Below, piece by piece: positions 6,919 to 15,754 of a stretch of 64,000 nt of DNA. The notes under the pieces are model-generated. The model made no database searches. It was not told the DNA's origin and saw only the letters and a list, made by a program, of their open reading frames with translations. Every line of letters begins with the position of its first letter. The stretch's first letter is position 1. The stretch is from Desulfosporosinus nitroreducens (GTDB taxonomy: Bacteria > Bacillota > Desulfitobacteriia > Desulfitobacteriales > Desulfitobacteriaceae): the NCBI RefSeq assembly GCF_023897015.1, contig NZ_JAMHFY010000013.1, positions 1 to 64,000 on the forward strand, in the 5' to 3' direction. The translations under genes were made by a program, and so were the position numbers.

Positions 6919-8394
6919 ATGTCTCTAATAAATGTTACAAATCTGACCTTTGCCTATGATGGCAGTTATGATAACATTTTTGAAAACGTTAATTTCCAAA
7001 TAGATACCAATTGGAAATTAGGATTTACGGGGAGAAATGGTAGAGGTAAGACAACATTTCTTAACTTGTTGCTTGGTAAATATGAATACAGCGGTAACAT
7101 TTCTGCAAATGTTAGTTTTGAATATTTTCCTTTCAATATAGTAAACAAGGAAAGGAATACCCTTGATCTAATCAGCGATATTTTTCCGGATTATACCCAC
7201 TGGAAATTGATGCGTGAACTTTCATTACTAGAAGTTTCTGAGGATGTTTTGTATCGTCCTTTTGATTCATTATCCTTCGGAGAACAAACGAAAGTATTGC
7301 TTGCGGCGTTGTTTCTTAAGGAGAATAGTTTTCTGTTGATTGATGAGCCAACCAATCACCTTGATATGACTGCAAGAAAACTAGTAAGTGATTATCTCAA
7401 TACCAAAAGTGGCTTTATTCTGGTATCACACGACAGAGCATTTCTTGATAACTGCGTTGACCATATTCTTTCAATCAATAAGACCAATATAGAAATCCAA
7501 AAAGGCAATTTTTCTTGTTGGTGGGAAAATAAAAAAAGGCAGGATAGCTTTGAGTTTGAAGAAAACGAGAAGCTTAGGAAAGATATTAATCGCTTGTCAG
7601 ATTCCGCCAAACGAACGAGTAACTGGTCGAACGAAGTGGAAAAGACAAAAAAAGGAACAAAAAATTCGGGTTCCAAGCTGGATAAAGGTTATGTCGGTCA
7701 TAAGGCTGCAAAAATGATGAAACGCTCTAAGTCAATTGAAAACAGACAACAATCTGCTATTGATGAAAAGTCTAAACTTCTCAAAAATATCGAAGACTCC
7801 GACAGCCTGAAGATTTCTCAGCTTGCTTATCATAAAAACCAACTTGTCGAACTTGAGAATGTTTCAATTTTTTACGATGAAAAGACAATTTGTAAAGTAG
7901 GCTTTACTATTGAGCAAGGTGACCGAATTGCGCTTGTGGGTAAAAACGGCTCAGGGAAATCAAGTATCATTAAACTTATTTGTGGTGAGAATATAGCCTA
8001 TACAGGCACTTTTAGAAAAGGGAGTCAGCTTAAAATATCCTATGTTTCACAGGACACATCGCATCTTCAGGGCGATTTAACTGACTTTGCTGCAAACAAC
8101 AAGATTGATGAAAGCCTTTTTAAATCTATTTTAAGAAAGCTTGGTTTTTCCAGAGTTCAATTTGAAAAGGATATGTCAACTTATAGCGGTGGCCAAAAGA
8201 AAAAAGTGCTGATTGCCAGTAGTTTATGCGAACAAGCGCATCTATATATTTGGGATGAACCACTTAACTATATTGACGTGATTTCCCGTATACAAATCGA
8301 AGAGTTATTGCTCAAATATCAACCGACTATTTTGTTTGTAGAGCATGATAGGATATTCAGCGAAAATATCGCGACAAAGTTTGTAAATATCTGA
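6919..8394 (+). CDS. ABC-F ribosomal protection protein (Lsa/Vga-like)
   Basis: This 491-aa protein has two ABC ATPase domains and no membrane segments. Walker A motifs are GRNGRGKTT (about 38-46) and GKNGSGKSS (about 340-348). Signatures are SFGEQ (about 119) and YSGGQ (about 422); Walker B are LLIDEPTNHLD and LYIWDEPLNYID. The long charged linker between the domains (about 200-310) is the part that reaches the peptidyl-transferase centre in ABC-F proteins and displaces antibiotics. Length and N-terminus resemble the Lsa group (lincosamide, streptogramin A, pleuromutilin). The gene is AT-rich relative to nrdJ and stands alone behind an attenuator, which fits an acquired resistance determinant. 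The exact drug range is not readable. Confidence 0.85.
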   Translation: MSLINVTNLTFAYDGSYDNIFENVNFQIDTNWKLGFTGRNGRGKTTFLNLLLGKYEYSGNISANVSFEYFPFNIVNKERNTLDLISDIFPDYTHWKLMRELSLLEVSEDVLYRPFDSLSFGEQTKVLLAALFLKENSFLLIDEPTNHLDMTARKLVSDYLNTKSGFILVSHDRAFLDNCVDHILSINKTNIEIQKGNFSCWWENKKRQDSFEFEENEKLRKDINRLSDSAKRTSNWSNEVEKTKKGTKNSGSKLDKGYVGHKAAKMMKRSKSIENRQQSAIDEKSKLLKNIEDSDSLKISQLAYHKNQLVELENVSIFYDEKTICKVGFTIEQGDRIALVGKNGSGKSSIIKLICGENIAYTGTFRKGSQLKISYVSQDTSHLQGDLTDFAANNKIDESLFKSILRKLGFSRVQFEKDMSTYSGGQKKKVLIASSLCEQAHLYIWDEPLNYIDVISRIQIEELLLKYQPTILFVEHDRIFSENIATKFVNI

Positions 8395-8639
8395 TGACAG
8401 AAGATAGCTTTATTATTAATCAGTCGGAATATTTCTCTTTTCGGCTCCTATGTTATTAGTTTCTCGATTACTTGGTATATCACGTTGCAAACCTCATCCG
8501 GTAAATGGGTGGTATTTTGTATCAATTAACTAGTAAACGTTCCGGTCTGAATTGAGTCGTTCTCATACCCTGTGAAATGAATATATAAGATCAATAGATA
8601 CTTGAGTCTGCACAGTCCCATGGGGTTGCAGAAAACGAT

Positions 8640-8680
8640 TTACCCTCTCTTTATGATATGATTCCATAAAGAGAGGGTAA
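8640..8680. terminator. Perfect inverted repeat after ABC-F gene
   Basis: A 15-bp perfect stem (8640-8654 with 8666-8680) with an 11-base loop lies in the otherwise gene-free stretch 8395-8838. It is probably the terminator of the ABC-F transcript, although the following tail is only moderately T-rich. Nothing else is recognised in this stretch apart from a possible TATACT -10 at 8771-8776. Confidence 0.55.
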
Positions 8681-8838
8681 TTATATAACAAAGGCATAGG
8701 AAATGCTGATTAGAAAAAACAAAATTGAATATTGAAATAAGAATTTCACCTCTTGCTGATGTGTGTATGGTATACTCATATAGATCATGGGATTGCGTGC
8801 GGATCACAAAGGGGATCGAGGCGCGAAGGAGTTCGAAA

Positions 8839-9033
8839 ATGATTAAGGTATATAGTAATTATGTTGCATGTGACACTCAAGAAGAAGCCCTCGAGGCTCA
8901 GGTGATTATAATTAATGCAATGTCTCATATTCCCAAGATTTGTGAGGATCGTGATATGTTTCTTGTCCACCACGAACTAGGCGAGTGTAAAATGCAGGAA
9001 TTGCTAAATCAAAGAGGTTTAGCATGCAAGTAG
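8839..9033 (+). CDS. Hypothetical small protein (64 aa)
   Basis: The chosen ATG has AAGGAG eight bases upstream; the same frame is open for 38 codons before it but that part lacks a ribosome-binding site. The product starts MIKVYSNYVACDTQEEALEA, is acidic, and contains two Cys residues in the middle and near the end plus a His pair. It is followed by a terminator, so it forms a complete one-gene unit. No family is recognised. Confidence 0.6.
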   Translation: MIKVYSNYVACDTQEEALEAQVIIINAMSHIPKICEDRDMFLVHHELGECKMQELLNQRGLACK

Positions 9034-9078
9034 AGCCAAAAACTCGCATTGGGCATGATCTTCAAGTCAGACTCATCC

Positions 9079-9106
9079 ACCTGGTCATGATGGCCAGGTT
9101 TTTTTG
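9079..9106 (+). terminator. Intrinsic terminator
   Basis: The stem acctgg/ccaggt, extended by weaker inner pairs, is followed by TTTTTTT. It ends the 64-aa gene's transcript. The stretch 9107-9280 holds no supported gene. Confidence 0.75.
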
Positions 9107-9280
9107 TCTTAACTTCTCCTTACTATTCTTTATCTTTTTTAAACATATGTAACCGTTTGAACCTCTTTTATACTCTATATCGGGGAGGACAACATTTAAC
9201 CCATTATACGATTCGTGGATTTTTGATGGGATTAGCCTAAGTATTGTTCTCATGAAGTTTAATTTAGGAGGAAATGTTTT

Positions 9281-9796
9281 TTGACACCATCTAAAGTAAG
9301 GCTATTTATAACACTCTTTGTTACGATACTCTTAATTTTTGGGTGTAATAAGGATAATAAGGTTAGCGTTGTTAATGATTTCTCAATATATTTAGTTAAA
9401 GATTTAACTGCAACTGAAGCTATGAGTAAAAATCTCGATGATCTAGCATTAGAAGATATACCGGTGCTTACCGATGAGGAAATTAGTATATATAATTGGA
9501 AAGAACATGTTTTTACATTGAAGGAAGGTTTCAATTTGGAAGAAAAATTAGAAGGGAAAGTGCCGATAAGTGGTAAGCCTTTTGTTGTAGTCGCGGATAG
9601 TGAAAGAATATATCTAGGAAGTTTTTGGAACCCGATTTCTTCATTATATATGCCTGAAATTCCAACTATATATTCTATGTGGTTTAAGGGTAATGATAAA
9701 GATACCTATACAATAAAATATGGGAATGAACAAAAAGATCCTCGAGATGATATAAGAATATATGACTCATTAAAAGGCTTAGGGAAAACTTTTTAA
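9281..9796 (+). CDS. Putative lipoprotein of unknown function
   Basis: The TTG start lies nine bases after a full AGGAGG. The 171-aa product has a signal segment ending LLIFGC (lipobox Cys22) followed by a charged linker, so it should be a membrane-anchored lipoprotein on the outer face. The mature part is acidic with aromatic clusters and the segment KPFVVVADSERIYLGSFWNP. No known domain is recognised. Composition is AT-rich. It stands alone. Confidence 0.7.
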   Translation: MTPSKVRLFITLFVTILLIFGCNKDNKVSVVNDFSIYLVKDLTATEAMSKNLDDLALEDIPVLTDEEISIYNWKEHVFTLKEGFNLEEKLEGKVPISGKPFVVVADSERIYLGSFWNPISSLYMPEIPTIYSMWFKGNDKDTYTIKYGNEQKDPRDDIRIYDSLKGLGKTF

Positions 9797-9959
9797 TGGG
9801 TAAATATTCTAAGTGGATAAATAAAACTAAGGACTATGACAATCTCAGTAGAATATAATAAAAGTTTCCTTTAGAACTATAAAAAAGATTATTAATTTAG
9901 GTTCTCTATAAAATATAAAACCGAAGAAAAGTTTAGATAATAGCACAGATGATCGTATT

Positions 9960-9986
9960 AAGGCACTGAGAAATCAGTGCCTTTCC
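9960..9986 (+). terminator. Hairpin at the broken 5' edge of the RND gene
   Basis: A perfect 10-bp stem (9960-9969 with 9974-9983) with a gaaa tetraloop is followed by a short T run. It falls directly where the RND reading frame loses homology, so it may be the terminator of a lost neighbour and marks the break point. Confidence 0.6.
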
Positions 9987-12127
9987 CTAGAGTGGTTGAG
10001 AATACGCCCAAGAGGATGAGAGATCTAAGAAACTGCTGTAGAATTCGTCGATTCCAAGGAATAACGATTGATGTCGTAGCGGATAATTCCGTGTCTATAC
10101 GTGATTCAGTCAACGAAGTAGTTAAAACGATCCTTGAAGGGTGTATTCTGGCGGTCATTATTGTGTTCCTTTTTTTAAGGGAATGGGAAACTACCTTGAT
10201 CAGTGGAATTTCCTTACCAACATCTATTGTAACAACCTTCATTGCCATGAAGGTCATGGATTTTTCTCTTAACACCATGTCACTGATGGCCCTGTCTCTG
10301 TCGGTCGGTTTATTGATTGACGATGCCATCGTGGTAATCGAGAATATTGTCCGGCACTTACATATGGGGAAACCGCCCATGCAGGCAGCCCGGGAGGCTA
10401 CATCTGAGATTGGGTTAGCGGTTATGGCAACAACCTTCGCAGTGGTTGCGGTTTTTGTGCCTATCGCCATGGTTACGGGGATTATCGGAAAATATTTTAT
10501 TGAATTTGGACTCACCGTAGCCTTTAGCATGCTGGTTTCACTCTTTATATCCTTCACATTAGTGCCTATGATGTCTTCCAAATTATTAAAGTCTGAGAGA
10601 AAGATGAAAAGAACCTTTGTGGGTCATTTTTTAGACTGGTTTAATGAGAAATTTGATTTGCTGGGAACTAAATATTCTAAATTACTAAAGGTTGTTCTTG
10701 GTCACCGTTTTATAACCCTAATCTTTACTATTGTAATTTTTGCTGCCAGCATGCGGTTGATTCCTTTGCTAGGTTTCAGTTTTATCCCATCCACTGATGC
10801 AGGGGGGATAAATATAAGTGTGAGTACAGACTCTGGTTTGACATTGCAGGCTGGAGGGGAAAAAGCCAAAGAACTTGAAAAAAGGATTGAGGAATATCCT
10901 GAAGTCACTCATGTTTATACTACGGTCAGTCCTGAAAAAATTTCAATTTATGTAAAACTAACTGAGAAACAAGAGCGAGAAAAGTCATCGAAACAGATTG
11001 CCTCAGAAATCAGGGAGGACTTAAAAGGAATCTCAGGAGTTGAACTGGCTGTTAAAGCAAGTTCCTTAGGACCCAACGAGGGTAAAGATGTCTCTTTTGT
11101 TATCCTGGGAAACGACACGGAGGCAATGCAGGCTTTCGCGCTGAAAGCGAAAAAGATACTGAGTCAAGATCCTCATGCCAAAGATGTAGCGCTAGATCTC
11201 AAAACTGGCAAAACAGAAACAAAATTAGAGGTTGACAGAGATAAGGTTTCCGATCTGGGTGTTAATACAGCACTTGCGGCTGCGACTATACAGGCGCTTT
11301 TTGACGGAATAGATGCTGGTAAATTTGAGTGGGCGGGTGATAGGTATAATGTGAGGGTATCGTTGAAAGACGATCAACGTAAGAGCTTGGATAATCTGGA
11401 TGGTATTTATGTAAGTGGTTCAGATGATCGACAGATACCGTTGTCCAATGTTACTAAGAAAGTTCTTTCCACTTCGTTTTCCACAATTCATAGATATGAT
11501 AGGTTGTTACAGATTGAGCTTTCCACAAATGTCGAAGGAATAGCCACTGGGGACTTTCTAAACATGTATACGAACAAACTGACGAATGAGTTGGATATTC
11601 CACAGGGGGTTATCGTAAAAGTAGGGGGAATGAACGAGACTATGCAGGAAGGGTTCGGTAGTCTTGTAACCGCGCTCCTGATGGGTATAATGTTCATGTT
11701 CTTGGTTATGGCTATGCAGTTTGAAAGCTTTTTGATCGGCATCATTCTTCTGATGGGATTGGTAGCTAAGAATGGTATTCTGCTAGACTTTACAAAGCAG
11801 AAGAGGAATGATGGACTTGGTGTAAAAGAGGCTTTGATTGAAGCAGGTGCCGTCCGGTTAAGGCCTATCCTGATGACGACTCTGGCCATGATCTTCGGTA
11901 TGATTCCTGTTGCTACCGGAACAGGAGCAGGGGCAGAAATGCGGGCACCAATGGGGCATGCAGTGATTGGTGGCTTGATCACTTCCACGATATTAACACT
12001 CTTTATTGTTCCAGTTATCTATTCTCTATTGGATGATATGAAGAAGAAGTTCCGCAGGAATACGAAAAAAACTGTATCCCCTAATTTACCATACGAAAAT
12101 AGAGATTTATCGTTGAACCAAAATTAG
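9977..12127 (+). pseudogene. RND-family efflux pump, 5'-truncated and internally deleted
   Basis: The open frame of 716 codons is clearly AcrB/MexB-type. Homology begins near ITIDVVADNSVSIRDS (about codon 28), which in intact pumps of about 1,030 aa lies near residue 300. The whole N-terminal porter half and first membrane helix are therefore missing, and the first 27 codons are unrelated. TM-rich segments with GLLIDDAIVVIENI remain. A second lesion follows AMQFESF: the usual 30-35 residues containing one membrane helix are absent, the frame continues directly with LIGIILLMGLVAKNGILL, and the next motif reads ILLDFT where ILLVDFT or ILLVDYT is usual. No adaptor (MFP) gene is adjacent. It is not expected to make a working pump. 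Confidence 0.85.
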
Positions 12128-12199
12128 TAACACGAAAGATATAGAACTCCCATTGTAGAATCTACAGTAGGAGATCTATAAAATTTAAGTTTTTCTGAA

Positions 12200-12865
12200 C
12201 TAATCTATCTGCCAGTCGATCGGTGATCTATTGTTAGAAATTAAGAAATTGTTTGCTTTAGAAAAGGGTTTGCTGCCAAAGAATCCTCTGCTGGCAGATA
12301 AGGGGCTTGGATGAGCGGATTCGATAATCAAGTGATGGGGGTTTGTAATGAGGTTTTTCTTAGAACGAGCGTTATTACCCCATAAAATAAAGACTACAGG
12401 ATCGGTTTTCTCATTAACTAAAGAAATAATCTTATCAGTAAAGATCTCCCAACCCTTGTTTTGATGAGAATTGGGCTTACCTGCTTCTACGGTGAGTGAC
12501 GTATTGAGAAGTAATACTCCTTGTTCGGCCCATTTTCTAAGAGAACCATGTTTAGGTGTCTGACAACCTAAGTCGGATTGCAGTTCCTTGAATATATTCT
12601 GGAGCGATTTTGGAAAGGGAACTCCAATATTCACAGAAAAACTAAGCCCCATTCCTTGACCGACGTTGGGATAGGGGTCTTGCCCTAAAATGACAGTCTT
12701 GGTATTTTCGTATGAGGTAAATACTAAAGCGTTAAACACATCTTCCTTTTTAGGAAAGATCTGTTTCTTTCGGTATTGGTTTTTCACCCAATCTAATAAT
12801 TGAATATAATAGTCCTTTTTCATTTCATCAACAAGTAGTCTTTTCCAATCAGCTTGAACTGCCAT
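12200..12865 (-). CDS. ung: Uracil-DNA glycosylase, family 1
   Basis: Ung excises uracil from DNA as the first step of base-excision repair. The catalytic water-activating motif GQDPYP is near residues 60-65, followed by GLSFSV; VLLLNTSLTVEAGKPNSH carries the middle motif, and HPSPLSA with the catalytic His is near 183. The start MAVQADWKRLL at 12865 has AAGGAAGGAG upstream and gives 221 aa, normal for the family; the frame is open 22 codons further. It is flanked by decayed genes but itself looks intact. Confidence 0.93.
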   Translation of the reverse strand: MAVQADWKRLLVDEMKKDYYIQLLDWVKNQYRKKQIFPKKEDVFNALVFTSYENTKTVILGQDPYPNVGQGMGLSFSVNIGVPFPKSLQNIFKELQSDLGCQTPKHGSLRKWAEQGVLLLNTSLTVEAGKPNSHQNKGWEIFTDKIISLVNEKTDPVVFILWGNNARSKKNLITNPHHLIIESAHPSPLSASRGFFGSKPFSKANNFLISNNRSPIDWQID

Positions 12866-13032
12866 GGTGAAATACTCCTTCCTTTGTGTTTCCCTAAATA
12901 TTTCGTGTTGACCATCATCAAACGGCTTCACTTTTCTCTTTCTTTATAACACAAAAGTGGCAACGACGATAGCGCTACCACTTTGTTATACATTAAAAGA
13001 GAATTATGCAATCAATCCCTCTACCGTGTCGA

Positions 13033-13372
13033 TTAGATCTTGTAATTCGAAAGTTTAAGTATCAATCCATGGTAAAAATCTTTAGACGGCAATATTTCCG
13101 CTGAGGGGATTGAACCCGTAATAAATGTGACTGGAATAAAATCTAATTCAGGATTTGCTCTCATCTTCTCAACTAGTTCTTTTCCGTTCATTCCAGGCAT
13201 TTTAAGATCTACCAATATTACATCGGGTTTTAATCCCTTTTCTAAGCTTTCATACGCATTCAGACTATCATTAAACGTGACAACTGTTGTCCTTCGTCTG
13301 TCAAGGCAAGTTTTATTACAATTGATATTAAAGGATTATCATCAATTGTGTAAATTATGGCCAATCCTCTCA
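13033..13372 (-). pseudogene. Response-regulator receiver domain remnant, frameshifted
   Basis: Reading the minus strand, one frame gives IIYTIDDNPLISIVIKLAL, the start of a CheY-like receiver with its acidic pair. About 25 codons on, the frame shifts and continues as FNDSLNAYESLEKGLKPD then VILVDLKMPGMNGKELV, which holds the phospho-acceptor Asp. The switch in frame lies near 13290-13300. After FITGSIPSAEILPSKDFYHG the domain ends early. It is a broken gene or a fragment of a larger sensor protein. Confidence 0.7.
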
Positions 13373-13516
13373 ACCGCAATACTTGTTTTTTGTGCAAATG
13401 ACAGACATAAAAGGATTTTGGCAAAAACATGTCGAAATGTATTAATTTGAGTGGAGGGAGATCCTTGAACTTTCACAAAAAAACCATTAATGAGTTAGCC
13501 CTGGTGTCATAATCAA

Positions 13517-13645
13517 TTGTTTACACCGTTTTTCACGACCAAAGAAAGAGGAACAGGTTTAGGCCTTGCCATAGTTAAGGCAATTATTAACAATCACGAT
13601 GGTGAAATTGAAGCAAGCAATAGGCCTCAAAGTGGAGCAGTCTAA
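13517..13645 (+). pseudogene. Histidine-kinase ATPase C-terminal remnant
   Basis: A 42-codon plus-strand fragment reads LFTPFFTTKERGTGLGLAIV then KAIINNHDGEIEASNRPQSG, the G2 box and end of a HATPase_c domain. No upstream kinase sequence is present, so only the tail survives. With the receiver remnant at 13033-13372 on the other strand it suggests that a two-component locus decayed and was rearranged here. Confidence 0.75.
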
Positions 13646-13669
13646 TTAATTCACATAAGGCGAAAGTCG

Positions 13670-13715
13670 GCGCCGCTGAGAAACAGGGAGTCAAGCTCTT
13701 GTTTCTCAGCGGCGC
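13670..13715. terminator. GC-rich inverted repeat
   Basis: A perfect 16-bp stem (13670-13685 with 13700-13715) lies downstream of the kinase remnant and converges with the PhnB-like gene. It is a probable bidirectional terminator left over from the lost kinase gene. Confidence 0.6.
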
Positions 13716-13767
13716 TTCTGGAATTCAATTATCGCGTGGCCATTTTTTTATAAATAAATTGTTTGAA

Positions 13768-14187
13768 TTATTTTGCCTTACACGATACTTGCCACATCAT
13801 CCCGAATTTATCGGTAAACTTGCCGTATAATGGGCTAAAGAAAGTTTCCTGCAGTTCCATTTCAACTTGCCCATCTGTAGATAATGCTTCAAACATTGCT
13901 TTTGTGGCTTCTTGTGTATCAAATTCGAGTGAAAAAGAAATGTTATTGCCGGCATTGTAAGGGGTATTAGGAAAGGTGTCTGAAAAACGTATGACATGAC
14001 CATCTTTTCTTAATTCAGCATGCAGAACGAGATTTTTCAAATGATCAGGTACTGGAAATGCTGGATTTGGCGGGGCATCGCTAAAATGCAGGATTTGACT
14101 TTCTCCGCCCAAAGATGCTTGATAGAAGTTGACAGCTTCTTCACAGTTTCCATTAAAAACAAGGTATGGTATTAACCAATCACTCAT
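13768..14187 (-). CDS. VOC-family PhnB-like protein
   Basis: This 139-aa protein from the start MSDWLIPYLVFNGNCEEA is a single-domain member of the vicinal-oxygen-chelate superfamily, PhnB / 3-demethylubiquinone methyltransferase-like branch. The pattern NGNCEEAVNFYQASLGGE, then MHFSD-like and FSDTFPN segments, and the closing FGMMWQVSC are typical. Members are cytoplasmic dimers, mostly of unknown substrate. A GAAGG seven bases ahead of the ATG supports this start over one six codons upstream. It stands alone. Confidence 0.8.
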   Translation of the reverse strand: MSDWLIPYLVFNGNCEEAVNFYQASLGGESQILHFSDAPPNPAFPVPDHLKNLVLHAELRKDGHVIRFSDTFPNTPYNAGNNISFSLEFDTQEATKAMFEALSTDGQVEMELQETFFSPLYGKFTDKFGMMWQVSCKAK

Positions 14188-14452
14188 AGTAAAGCCTTCT
14201 TTCATTTATTATGGAGTGTATTATGTTCAATATTTGTATAATTAGACATTCTATCTTCAACTGTATATTCTACTAAAAATTATTTTGAGATGTTGTTGAT
14301 CCAACTTTAGCTGAAAGAGTTCACAGCATGGACTTGTTTATATGAAAGAGCGATAAATAAATTAATATCCAAAAACGACCACATCCTTTTGTCTAAGACA
14401 TGCTCTATAATGAGAATATATAGAGATATTGAGTGAAAGGGGCAAGTGACCC

Positions 14453-15754
14453 ATGCGGATCTTACATACATCGGATTGGCATCTGGGGCGTACGCTCGAG
14501 GGGCGAAGCCGGATTGAGGAACAGATGACGTTTATTAATGAACTTTGCATGATAGCTGAAGACGAAGCGGTAGATCTTATCTTAATTGCCGGTGACGTTT
14601 TTGATACGGTTAATCCTCCTGCCATTGCAGAAGAACTTTTTTATGATGCATTGAATCGATTGTCTGCAGGCGGAAGGAGGGCTATTGTAGCGATAGCTGG
14701 AAATCACGATAACCCGGAGCGATTATGTGCGGCAAGCCCTCTTGCCGTGCGTAATGGAATTACATTATATGGCCTTCCTAAAGAGGTATTGACACCTGGT
14801 CTCTTGGACCAGCCTAATTTAGGACGGGTTACCAGGTTTGCAGCGGGTCAAGGGTGGGTGGAGTTACATATTCCTAGTTGCTCAGATCCGGCCATCATTG
14901 CTATGCTGCCATATCCTTCTGAATCTCGGCTTAATGAGGTTTTAAGCGAAAGCTTAGATGAAGAAATCCTCCGTGAAGAATACTCGAAGCGAGTTCAGCA
15001 ATTATTTTCTTCATTTAGTCAGCACTTTCGCCCAGATGCGGTTAACCTGGGCATGAGTCATCTCTTTGTACGCGGAGGAATGGAATCCGAGTCAGAGCGT
15101 CCGATTCAACTGGGAAGTGCGCCAACTGTTGAGGTGAATGCGATGCCCTCTGGTGCGCAATACGTTGCCCTTGGTCATTTGCATCGTGCACAGGCTGTTA
15201 AAGGAGCAGCTGTACCGACTCGTTACTCAGGTTCGCCGCTAGCTTATAGTTTTTCCGAGACAGGGTATGCCAAATCTGTGATTCTTGTTGAAGCCTTTCC
15301 CAGTCAAGCGGTAACGACCCGAGAAATTTTCCTAAGCGCTGGTTACCCTCTTGTGAAATGGAAGGCTAAAGAAGGCTTAGCTCAGGTGCAACAGTGGATT
15401 AATGAAGGTAAGGATCTTAATGCCTGGATTGACCTGGAAGTCTTTGTAACAAGCGCGCTTCAAGCGCAGGATATCCATAATCTGCGTAGGCAGAGGGAAC
15501 GCCTAATTAATATTCGACCCGTTTTCCCGGAAACGGAGCAGATCGTCGCGGAGGCTCGCTCTAAATTGCCCATTGATGAACTCTTCAGTAAGTTTTACCA
15601 AGACCGAACGGGTGGAGCAGAGCCCGAGCAGGAATTAGTTGCTTTGTTTTTATCCCTAATTGACCCAGACAACACAACATCTCCATCGCAATCTACAGAT
15701 GTGTTCACCCCTCAATCACAAATAACAGGGGCCGAGGAGGTTGAGTCAGCGTGA
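14453..15754 (+). CDS. sbcD: Exonuclease SbcCD nuclease subunit
   Basis: SbcD is the Mn-dependent nuclease of the SbcCD (Mre11-Rad50-like) complex, which opens hairpins and processes DNA ends. The calcineurin-like phosphoesterase motifs are in order: TSDWHLGR (6-13), GDVFDT (about 47), GNHDNPER (about 83) and GHLHRAQ (about 241). At 433 aa it is slightly longer than the E. coli protein because of an extended C-terminal capping region. Its stop overlaps the start of sbcC by four bases, so the two are translationally coupled. Confidence 0.95.
   Translation: MRILHTSDWHLGRTLEGRSRIEEQMTFINELCMIAEDEAVDLILIAGDVFDTVNPPAIAEELFYDALNRLSAGGRRAIVAIAGNHDNPERLCAASPLAVRNGITLYGLPKEVLTPGLLDQPNLGRVTRFAAGQGWVELHIPSCSDPAIIAMLPYPSESRLNEVLSESLDEEILREEYSKRVQQLFSSFSQHFRPDAVNLGMSHLFVRGGMESESERPIQLGSAPTVEVNAMPSGAQYVALGHLHRAQAVKGAAVPTRYSGSPLAYSFSETGYAKSVILVEAFPSQAVTTREIFLSAGYPLVKWKAKEGLAQVQQWINEGKDLNAWIDLEVFVTSALQAQDIHNLRRQRERLINIRPVFPETEQIVAEARSKLPIDELFSKFYQDRTGGAEPEQELVALFLSLIDPDNTTSPSQSTDVFTPQSQITGAEEVESA

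Noticed and set aside
9062-9253. 63-codon minus-strand frame
   Set aside because: It spans a terminator and has no supporting start signal.
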